Shown here piece by piece: positions 33,834 to 42,779 of a DNA stretch of 64,000 nucleotides. Both the position numbers and the translations under genes were made by a program. This DNA is from Lucinisca nassula (lineage: Eukaryota; Mollusca; Bivalvia; Lucinida; Lucinidae). A model generated the notes under the pieces. That model saw only the letters and a list, made by a program, of their open reading frames with translations. It did no database searches and had not been told where the DNA came from. How positions within the stretch are numbered: the stretch's first letter is position 1; each line of letters starts with the position of its first letter. The stretch is from assembly GCA_963580285.1 (NCBI GenBank), contig OY757011.1, positions 99,850,316-99,914,315 of the forward strand, written 5' to 3'.

Positions 33834-34000
33834 TTTAGTACCGGAAACCCCTGAAGGGGTACTTGGCAAACAGTGCAGGACCAGATCAAAAGTCGCAGAA
33901 TGTGGCGTCTGATCAGGGCCTCCACTGTTTGCTAAAAGTTCAGTCATTTTCCTAATCAATTTCCTGGTGCAACGTGAACTGAATAAGAATGTATTACTTC
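33834..34000. mobile_element. MITE family 2 fragment in the transposase intron
   Basis: TTAACCCATTTAGTACCGG, GGCAAACAGTGCAGGACCAG and GATCAGGGCCTCCACTGTTT; right end missing. Hairpin family B (CCTCGTTGAGGCGGTTCTAA) lies nearby at 33640-33662. Confidence 0.65.
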
Positions 34001-34083
34001 GGCTGGCAGATTAGCTGCAGTCAATCTATTAAAGTACCGGTAAGTGTATATTTTTTTCTAACGACCAAGAATGGGTTACGTAC

Positions 34084-35193
34084 CTTGTTTTCAGGTTTTC
34101 TCATTCTTCCTGCGGCTGTATAGGTGTGTTGCCCATCCAGCATCCAACTGTCCCACTTTTCTTGGATATATGACTTAAACGGTCTATTCCAACTGACGTC
34201 GGCTGGTTGTAAGATGCTTGTACAGCCTCCCGGAATGACAGCCGTATCGCTGTTAACCCCAAACTCGCTACGACTGGAAAGAAGCTCTTTCACTGCTTCT
34301 GTACGATGAGCCCTGAAAGCATCCCATATCAGAAGTTTTCTTTCTGCACTTCGCCGCCACACTTGTACTATCCACCACTTAATGATGTCCTCATTGACCC
34401 AACCATTTGGAGACATTCTGACGAGTACGCCGCGTGGAATGTCACATGCTGGTGGTTCCCGCTTCCCTTTTAGAACAACCAATGGTCTCAATTTCCGCCC
34501 GTCAGCCATAGCAGCCAAAACAACAGTTACCTTATCTTTCTCGTGGCCTGTAGTCCGGATAATGACAGTCTTTTCGCCCTTGTGGTGAAGTGTTGAATTG
34601 CCGGGCATATCAAAGTAGACTGCAGTTTCATCCATGTTGCCAATGTTTGAGACAGAATAATTACGCAGTTTTCTCATTCTTATCACAAAACGATGGAATG
34701 AGAGAATCTTTTCTTCCATCTGTGGTGGCATCTTCTGGGCTACAGTGGTTTTCTCCCTGGTGGACACTGAATGTCTAGCTTTCCATTTTTCCAGCCAGCC
34801 ACGACTTGCTTTGAAGGAAGTAATCCCTCCTGCCACGAAACGCCGTTGTGCCTCTAGAAGCAAGGCTTTCCCAGTGATTCTGATTCCTTGGCTTCTTTTC
34901 TCCGAGAACCACTCGAAAATGTCCTGATCAATCTGTGTATCCCTTAGCTTTCTTCCTGCTCCAGAAAGACGTTTGCTGGACGGGGCCTTATCCTGTAGTT
35001 TACCAGAGTCGTAAAGGGAGACCCATTCCCGGACTCTTTTTCTGTCAACTTCAAATTTCCTGCTGGCTTCGGAAATGTTATTTTCCTTGGCATATTTCGC
35101 CGCAATGGTTTTAAATTTTAGTGTATATGAAAACCGTTTCCCAGACATTTTGCTTGTGACTGCTTTTTCACAGTAAATGCAAAGTTTAGCCAC
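34084..35193 (-). CDS. pogo-type (DDE_1) transposase, exon 1, copy 1
   Basis: Main exon, 370 codons, donor GTACGT after PENK. Residues ~17-60 form a Brinker/pogo-type HTH (KRFSYTLKFKTIAAKYAKEN, VDRKRVREWVS). Residues ~105-147 form a CENP-B-like second HTH ending LEKWKARHSVSTRE. The DDE_1 catalytic domain follows: D188 (GNMDET), D291 (LLIWDAFRAHRT), D332 (TSILQPADVSWNRPFKSY). Joined to exons 2 and 3 it gives 471 residues; Met16 is an alternative start and closer to family starts. No stop or frameshift, so it may be active. Family role: cut-and-paste transposition at TA. Confidence 0.95.
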
Positions 35194-35408
35194 TGAGGCT
35201 TCATAAGGGAGTACAAGCTAACATGAGGAATTTATAATACACAATCTCCCGCATCGGGCCTCTTTGTGGTTCTGCAAATATGCTGCCAGCTTCGATTACG
35301 TATTAAGAGTAAGCGAGGGGCAGTCCAAAATGTGTGTGCTATCTGTTTTATTTATTACTGTCCTGTGTTCTGTAAACAGCTGACATACATCAGCAGAATT
35401 AATTGAAT

Positions 35409-35620
35409 GTTTAACCCATATTTGACAATGGAATCTTCCACCTTGTAAGCTTTGAGTGGTCCTATTCCAGTTATAGCTTCGTTTTGTTTGAGGTAAAGAT
35501 AACAGGAATGTATGGACTTTAAGCAAACAGTATAGCTCCCGCCGCAATCTGCCGTGTCTGATCTGGGCCTACACTGTTTGCCAATGTTCTAAGAAACGGG
35601 ACGCTAGGCTTAACGAATAT
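35409..35620. mobile_element. diverged TTAA-type MITE between the two pogo-element genes
   Basis: TTAACCCATATTTGACAATG, GGAATCTTCCACCTTG and the half hairpin AAGCAAACAGTATAGC / GGGCCTACACTGTTTGCC. It sits in the intergenic promoter space between transposase and HIRAN gene. Confidence 0.55.
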
Positions 35621-35823
35621 TGGTTGAATTCTTCAAATGGGTATTATTTATCAGCTGCGAATCTTATATGCAGTGTAATCAGATTTAATTTTCTGTGCAG
35701 TTGAGGCTCATTATTTATTGATCAGCCCTGATCAACCACATGTTGATAGACGCTGACTCTAAAATTTCCGCGGGAAAATCCTGCGGTGCCGCCTTTGATG
35801 TGAGGTAAACATGCGTCAAACAC

Positions 35824-36216
35824 ATGATGGCTGTCAGCAAGATCGTGTCGGTCAAATCTGTTGTTAAAGGTCACCACGTTTACAGGATTTCTTATTCATG
35901 TGGGACAAATTTGGATTGTTTCTTAGAGCCTGACAATCAGCATAGTGACAGTGCAATCATAGTGAAGAACGGTGATACTACTGTCGGACATATTCCGGAA
36001 GGTTTATGTCAGCCTTTGACACTTTTGTACAAGGACGGCAGTATCGTTCAGATCAAAGCCGAAATTACAGGAGGCCCACGATCCGCTGCAGAGGGGACTT
36101 TTGTTCAAGGGGGAGGACTGGAAATTCCCTGTCTTTATCATTTATTTGGACCGCGAGAGAAAAAACGACTTGTGCGTTCGGCGATCAAGCAGCAAATTCG
36201 GAAACTTTCAGCATAA
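35824..36216 (+). CDS. small HIRAN-domain protein, copy 1
   Basis: Single-exon, 130 residues, ATG at 35824 (a second Met follows at once). Residues ~17-75 show the HIRAN signature: HHVYRISYSCG, EPDNQHSDSAIIVKNG, TTVGHIPEGLCQPL. The C-terminal half has GGPRSAAEGTFVQGGGLEIP and a basic end (KKRLVRSAIKQQIRKLSA). In HLTF/Rad5 the HIRAN domain binds 3' single-strand DNA ends; stand-alone HIRAN proteins are abundant in mollusc and cnidarian genomes (recalled). It is divergent from the transposase inside the same TA-bounded element, so it is candidate cargo or accessory factor. Confidence 0.88.
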   Translation: MMAVSKIVSVKSVVKGHHVYRISYSCGTNLDCFLEPDNQHSDSAIIVKNGDTTVGHIPEGLCQPLTLLYKDGSIVQIKAEITGGPRSAAEGTFVQGGGLEIPCLYHLFGPREKKRLVRSAIKQQIRKLSA

Positions 36217-36369
36217 GGTAAGATCGTTTTTTGTTGATTTTTTTTCAGTGGGCGTTTATTAGAGGCTGGTATTTTTCTGAGAATAGTCGAAAAAATCGCC
36301 ATTTTTAACATCAAAATCGGGGGGTGGGCGTTTATTAGAGCATGGGCTTCTAATAGAGATTTTACGGTA

Positions 36370-37160
36370 TTCATCTTCCTTATGATAAGATGCATTCAGT
36401 GACACCAGCTTGTGAGTCCCTGGGGCATGCCCGGGCCATGCATCACCGCTTGACTTCATTAAAAGCCATATATCTCAGAAATCGTTAAGCTCCCCACCCC
36501 TAAACCATATATATTCTTGTTCCTTATGATAAGACTCGTTCAGTCACACCAACTTGGGGGGTCTCTTTGTGCTGAGGCAATGTGCCCCGACCTTCCACTT
36601 CATAAAAGGCCATATATTTCAGAAACCATTCAAATCCCCACCCCATAATCATATATGTTCGTGTTCCTTATTATTAGCACACCTACTGTAGGGGTGTCCG
36701 CAGGGGCCTTTCCACTTCATAAAAGGGCCTCATATCTCGGAAACTGTTCAGATTCCCACCCCTAAACCATATATATACTTGGTCCTTATGATAAGACACA
36801 TTTAGGGACAACACTCTTGGGCTTTCCTGGGATCGACAGGGCATGCTCCAACGCCTCCACTGTTTAAGAAGCCTTATATCTCCAGCCATACAGATCCCCA
36901 CTGCTAAACCATCCTAGTGTGATAAGACACATTTAGTGATACCAACCAGGGCTCCATTGGGTCCATGCCCCGCCCCTCTACTTCATAAAAGGCCTAATGT
37001 TTCATATACTGAATCCACATGGGTGCTCATTTGGATATTGGGGTTCTCTTGGCAGATTAAAATGATACCATGTAAAAATACATGGCTGCAATTGGGCAGT
37101 GCCCACCTGAGCTCTGGTGAGCATAGTGGCCTATGGGCCTCTTGTTTATATTCTGGCAGC
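36370..37160 (-). repeat. E-type minisatellite, inner P (continuation after pogo insertion)
   Basis: Complement of 27203-28000 units, resuming at TTCATCTTCCTTATGATAAG directly after the TA of the pogo element; ends at the complement of ACAAGAGGCCCATAGGCC (about 37145). Confidence 0.85.
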
Positions 37161-37707
37161 AATTCGGGTTTGTGTGTATTCGATTCATCAAAGAGTTCTT
37201 CAGCACATCAGAAATGGCCAAAATTGTTTTTGACTTTGCAAATACTTTGTTTGTAGTGCATATATCATAAATCATAAAATATAAAGACATTTTGCACTGG
37301 AGAAAAAGCATAGCTTTCCACAGCATTCTGTCACACAGTGATATACAATAGATTAAGGTACTTTTTACCATGTCTCGACTCAGAAAATGCCAGTAGATAT
37401 TGAAAGCATGGTAAATTTGCCATAACCTTATATTGTGGTGTCAGTTATGGTTAATAAATGCTTTTTTGAGTTTTTGGTGTATCTTAAATTTCGAATCCTG
37501 TCATTTAACATGGCCATTCAGCAAATTTTGAAAAAGTGCAACAGTACCTAAATGTATCCCATAATTTCAAAGCTTTTGCAAGACGTAAAAGTTGGGAAAC
37601 ATCTGTTTTCTACCTTCCAATATGTTGATCTTAAAAGGGTTATGGCTTAAATTTTTGGTACTTTCAGGCCATCTATTGCTCAATCTCAATAGCTTGGAGC
37701 TCTTACT

Positions 37708-37797
37708 AAACACTTCACACAGTTCATCTGAAAATAGCAATTGCATTTTATTGATTGTTCCCAAATTATGTAGACATGTTGGGCAAAAAGTCTAGAC
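37708..37797. mobile_element. right part of the TCACTTA-flanked insertion in outer P
   Basis: AAACACTTCACACAGTTCAT ... GGGCAAAAAGTCTAGAC then TCACTTA. It is only 90 bp and lacks an inverted match to the CAGGCTTGG left end, so the inserted element is asymmetric or damaged. Confidence 0.55.
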
Positions 37798-38261
37798 TCA
37801 CTTAATGCATCTTATCATAAGGAACAAGAATATATCTGGTTTAGTGGTTGGGATCTGTAAGGTTTCTGAGATATAAGGCATTTTATGAAGTGGAGGGGTT
37901 GGGGCATGGCCCCGGCACAACCTAGCCCCCCCCCCCCCCCCCCCCAGGTTGACATAAAAGCATATGACTGAGAGAAGTTTACTCAAGGAACATGTTTATG
38001 TAAGTTTTGTCAAAATATCTGCAATGACTTGGCAGTAAATGCCATTTTTCATTTTTTTCCATTATAAGTCAATGGAAACTCTAAGTTGCCATAGCAACAA
38101 AACTGAAAGGCCAAATTTCATAAAAAAAAAACACAAAACCTGTAAAGGCAAATATGGTGAATATTTTCATAAAGTCTCCTAGAGCATATGGTTTCTGAGG
38201 AGATGATTTTTTAAGTATTTTTTTGTCTATTTTTTGCATTTTGGTTTCCATGGCAACCAAT

Positions 38262-41144
38262 AACAAGAGGCTCAATGAGCCTAAACCGCTCACCTGAGGA
38301 ACTTAAGTTTTAACAATTCACAGACTTGACTACTAAATCTGCTAATAGAATCCAGCCCATTGACCCTTACAGGATATAAGTCATCATTATTGCATTGCAT
38401 TCCAAGTTTGAGACTTCTAGCTTCTATAGTTCCTGAGAAATCTTTGACGAAAATTTAACATTGGTCAAAATGGAGAGAAAGAAGAATGAAAGAACAAATG
38501 AACAAATAAGCTGAGAAAGCCCAATGTCTCTTACACAAAATAAGTCATCATTATTCTATTGAATACCAAATTTGATGCTTCAAGCTTTTATAGTTCCTGA
38601 GAAATCTTTGATTAAAAATTTAACATTGGTCTATTATCTCTATATGGAGAGAAAGAAGAATGAAGGAACAAATGAACCAGACTAGCTCCAAAACCTAATG
38701 CAGCCTTTCCCCTTGCCCAATGGTGCTACACATAAAATTTAAACAAGATTGGTCGACTGCCTTCTGAGATATGCTGCATTGAAAGTGTGGACGACGGATG
38801 GACGGACGACAGACGACGGACTCCGGAGCCTTGGTATACTATCAGCTCACTGGAGCCTTTGGCTCAGGTGAGCTAAAAATTCAAGTCGCTATTTCTGTCA
38901 CAACATTTTCCCTACGTTAAGTCTATGGGCAAATTTTTTTGTCTCTCAAGGTCACGTAACTCCGAGGTCAATATTCCGATTCGGCCCAAAATCGAACTTA
39001 ACCGAGATTTTATGCCTGTCCTCGTTACCTGCAAGTTTGAAGCTGATATGAATAAAAATAAAGTTGCTATCGTGGTCACAACGTATTTTTTTATGCTCAA
39101 GGGCAGGTAACTCCAAGGCAAATAATCCGATTCGGCCCAAAATCGAACTTAACCGAGATTTTATGTCTGTCCTCATTACCTGCAAGTTTGAAGCTGATCT
39201 GAAAAAAATTCAAGTCGCTATCGTAGTCACAACATTTTCCCTATGTTAAGTCTAAGGGCAAATTTTTTGTCGCTCAAGGTCATGTAACTCCGAGGTCAAT
39301 ATTCCGATTCGAACTTAACTGAGATTTTATGCCTGTCCACGTTACCTGCAAGTTTGAAGCTGATCTGAATAAAAATAAAGTTGCTATCGTGGTCACAACG
39401 TATTTTTTTATGCTCAAGGGCAGGTAACTCCAAGGCAAATAATCCGATTCGGCCCAAAATCGAACTTAACCGAGATTTTATGTCTGTCCTCGTTACCTGC
39501 AAGTTTGAAGCTGATCTGAAAAAAATTCAAGTGGCTATCGTAGTCACAACATTTTCCCTATGTTAAGTCTATGGGCAAATTTTTTGTCGCTCAAGGTCAC
39601 GTAACTCCGAGGTCAATATTCCGATTCTGCCCAAAATCAAACTTAACCGGGATTTTATGCCTGTCCTCGTTACCTGCAAGTTTGAAGCTGATCTGAATAA
39701 AAATAAAGTTGCTATCGTGGTCACAACGTATTTTTTATGCTCAAGGGCAGGTAACTCCAAGGCAAATAATCTGATTCGGCCCAAAATTGAACTTAACCGT
39801 GATTTTATGTCTGTCCTCGTTACCTGCAAGTTTGAAGCTGATCTGAAAAAAATTCAAGTCGCTATCGTAGTCACAACATTTTCCCTATGTTAAGTCTATG
39901 GGCAAATTTTTTGTCGCTCAAGGTCATGTAACTCCGAGGTCAATATTCCGATTCTGCCCAAAATCGAACTTAACCGAGATTTTATGCCTGTCCTTATTAT
40001 CTGCAAGAATGAAGCCGACAAGTTTGAAGCTGATCTGAATAAAAATAAAGTTGCTATCGTGGTCACAACGTATTTTTTATGCTCAAGGGCAGGTAACTCC
40101 AAGGCAAATAATCCGATTCGGCCAAAAATCGAACTTGACCGAGATTTTATGCCTGTACTGGTTATCTGCAAGAATGAAGTCGATCAGAAAAAAATTGACG
40201 GAGCTAGAGTGATGACAAGCTTTTTCCTATGTGAAGTCTATGGGAGCTAGATGTTGCCATGGCAACCAGAGTTCCACTCAGATCTGCCTGAAAACCTAAT
40301 GAAACCTTTCCACTTGCCCAATAATGCGACACATGAAATTTGATCAAAGTTGGCCAAGTAGTCTTTAAGATATACATTTTTTAAATTCCCATTAACCCTA
40401 ATGCAAAAACACACAAGGGCAGGTAACTCCTAAGTGAATGATCCGATTCTGCCAGTTATCGAACTTGACCGAGATTTCATGGCTGTGCTGGTTATCTGCA
40501 AGAATAAAGCCAATCTGAAAATAATTGAAGCAGCTACGGTGATGACAACATTCTCCCCATGTTAAGTCAATAGGCAATTTTTTCAACGCTCAAGGGCACG
40601 TAACTCCTGAGTGAATAATCCGAATCAGCCCAAAATCGAACTTGATCGAGATTTCATGCCTGTCCTCGTTATCTGCAAGAATGAAGTCGATCAGAAAAAA
40701 ATTAACGGAGCTAGAGTGATGACAAGCTTTTTCCTATGTTAAGAACGCTCAAGGGCACGTAACTCCTGAGTGAATAATCCGATTCAGCCCAAAATCGAAC
40801 TTGATCGAGATTTCATGCCTGTCCTCGTTATCTGCAAGAATGAAGTCGATCAGAAGAAAATTGACGGAGCTAGAGTGATGACAAACTTTTTCCTATGTTA
40901 AGTCTATGGGAGCTATTTGTTGCCGTGGCAACCAGAGTTCCAATCCGATCTGCCCGAAAACAGTATGCAGCTTTTCCCCCCACCTGATAATGCTTCACAT
41001 GAAATTTGATCAAGATTGGCCCACTGGTTCCGGAGATATACTTCTTTGAAAGTGTGGACGACAGACGACGACGACGGACGACGACGACGGACGCCAGCTC
41101 GTGGTATACTAATACCTCACATGAGCCTTCGGCTCAGGTGAGCT
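38262..41144 (+). mobile_element. 2.9-kb GGTGAGCT-type element inserted without target duplication
   Basis: Left AACAAGAGGCTCAATGAGCC, right GAGCCTTCGGCTCAGGTGAG then CT. The inner P has the uninterrupted CAACCAATAAAAATGG (complement at about 31233-31250); here the element splits it with no duplicated bases. The interior starts with two ~190-bp GTTCCTGAGAAATCTTTGA units, has an internal GGTGAGCTAAAAAT end at 38868-38880, then a higher-order array. Helitron-like by mechanism, but no helicase. Confidence 0.8.
38880..40910 (+). repeat. higher-order tandem array, ~158-bp monomers, ~315-bp dimers
   Basis: The core CGAACTTAACCGAGATTTTA recurs near 38993, 39150, 39308, 39466, 39628, 39786, 39966 and, diverged, to 40800. 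Alternating monomers end either ATCGTGGTCACAACGTATTT or ATCGTAGTCACAACATTTTC. The period is nearly a multiple of three, so both strands show repetitive open frames; these are not called genes. Confidence 0.85.
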
Positions 41145-41519
41145 AAAAATGGACAGAAGGCCTAAAATCATACGGCAGATAGTAGATTGCCTATGGAACA
41201 TTTCTATGAAAGTTTTGTCAAAATATCTGCAGAGGCTTGGCAGTAAATGCCATTTTTCAATTTTCCCAATTATAGTCTATGGAAACTACAAGTTGCCATA
41301 GTAACCAAACTAATGAGCCGATTTTGATAAAAACACAAACTTTCAATCCCCCAGCCCAATGATAATACAGATAAAATTTGGGCCCAATCGGCCCAGTGGC
41401 TTCAGAGGAGATGTCGTTTGAAAGTGTTGACGCAGACGATATACGTCATACGACGGACGACGACAGACAACTGCCTATCCTATAAGCTCCCCCGGAGCCT
41501 TCGGCTCTGGTGAGCTAAA

Positions 41520-42779
41520 AATGTTCACTGTTTAACATACAATTCACATTCAAGTGAAAAGGCCTCACTGGTGTATATGGAGCTAAACTTTTTGATGAAA
41601 TCATCAACATCATCATTGTCATCAATGGCAATATCACCATTTACAGTATTTATTGTCGGTGCCATAATCCAAATATTTAAAATATGAGCATTTAGTATTT
41701 TAACACCATATGTTTAAACAATCAGTTTCTATCCAGGGCATCAGTAACAATATTAATATCATGACCATTTATAGCACCAATATGAGCAATATAATTTAGC
41801 AAAAACAACGATTTGGATTATTTAGTTTTGGGACACTAATTGCACACCTGGGTCAAAGGTCTGATCCTTTGTTTGGAAATTTCATAAAGGGTTTCCATCC
41901 CATGAGATTCAGCAGGGAAGGACCAGACAAGACTGTGCTAATGCCAAAGATGCTGATTACACTGTGTGTACACACAGGCTTATCTGCATATTTATCGTTC
42001 ATACACGAAATTTGCAGGTTTTGTTCATGATGAGGCTCATTCATTATGGTCTATAATATATCAAATGATAAAAGTGTATGAATAGATGGGTGAAAATGTT
42101 AAGCAGCTAAACTACACAGTTTGATCTAATCCTGTGTGAAAATATTTCTATGAAGCAGCCATCACTATTGTACCACTTTTGGAGCGGCTATACTTACACA
42201 TTCTATGCCAAATATGGAATAGTATTCTCAATTCTCAAACAATCTATTATTTTATTCCTAAAAATTCCAGAAAGGGGTGTGTGCATGGCATATGCTGGTT
42301 ACAAAAACACATTATAATGTATTTACTATTCAGCAATATACAAGTTGCCTATGTTAACTTAAAACAAGTTTTTCGTGAAAAGCTTGCCCCAAATATGCTT
42401 ACCATAGTCCCATTTTGGACCATTGTACTGGTTAAAATCATGGTGTGTATCATATTTATACTTCATTAATGAGTTTCCTGCATGAAACAAGTTAAACAAA
42501 TGTAAATTGCACCACTGTTAATGACTACATCTGAAAAGACCTTAATATTTCAACATTGTCCTAATGTTAGTCTTATTACATAACTGGCACATTCGTGAAC
42601 TTGCGTACCGCATGTTGGCATGATATAAAACATGTTTTGCAAGGCTTAAAAAATGGGAAATATTGTGATTCATACTGCCCAGATATAGAACTAAAATAAT
42701 ATACTAAAGAGAATTTTGGTACCATGGTGGCCACTCAAAATGCATTTTTGTGAGCTTTCGTCACACGGGAGCTTCTACT
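41520..42779. other. 3' flank of outer P, AT-rich
   Basis: Non-coding sequence from the E-type end (GAGCCTTCGGCTCTGGTGAG, CTAA at 41515-41518) to GGAGCTTCTACT. Includes TCATCA/GATGAT repeats near 41600. Small open frames (42179-42469 and its inverted partner 29911-30201) are the same repeat read in both copies. Confidence 0.6.

Larger units (their letters stand above)
32378..36367. mobile_element. pogo-superfamily DNA transposon with HIRAN gene, 3,990 bp
   Basis: Flanked by TA (32376-32377, 36368-36369). Ends CCGTAAAATCTCTAATAGAC and, inverted, CCGTAAAATCTCTATTAGAA. Four direct subterminal GGGCGTTTATTAGA motifs (near 32400, 32443, 36249, 36325) could be transposase sites. The empty site CCATATATATTCATC is preserved in outer P (complement near 27985-28000). 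It encodes a spliced transposase on the minus strand and a divergent HIRAN protein on the plus strand. MITE, LE and hairpin-B fragments sit in its introns. Confidence 0.94.
29601..37707 (-). mobile_element. inner P element, inverted copy (carries the pogo element)
   Basis: Runs AGTAGAAGCTCC ... GGAGCTCTTACT: the exact reverse complement order of the outer P ends. Without the pogo insertion it is about 4,115 bp, the same as outer P without its insertions. No 5-bp target duplication is evident at its ends (CTAAT / AAACA). P has no recognisable transposase; it is mostly an E-type array plus 0.6 and 1.3 kb of AT-rich flanks. Confidence 0.85.
26641..42779. mobile_element. 16,139-bp composite unit, copy 1
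   Basis: Starts AGTAAGAGCTCC, ends GGAGCTTCTACT (imperfect inverted ends). Internal order: P arm A (26641-28675), insertion (28676-37797) that includes an inverted entire P (29601-37707), P arm B (37798-42779). Copy 2 follows immediately at 42780 with no spacer. The constant 16,139-bp offset holds for every landmark, so there is no net indel, even in a C20 homopolymer (about 37926). Three substitutions were seen (30399/46538, 31884/48023, 40981/57120). Confidence 0.93.

Noticed and set aside
38912..40250. Many 60-90 codon frames on both strands
   Set aside because: Shadows of a ~158-bp tandem repeat; no domain, no splice context, and sense and antisense are equally open.
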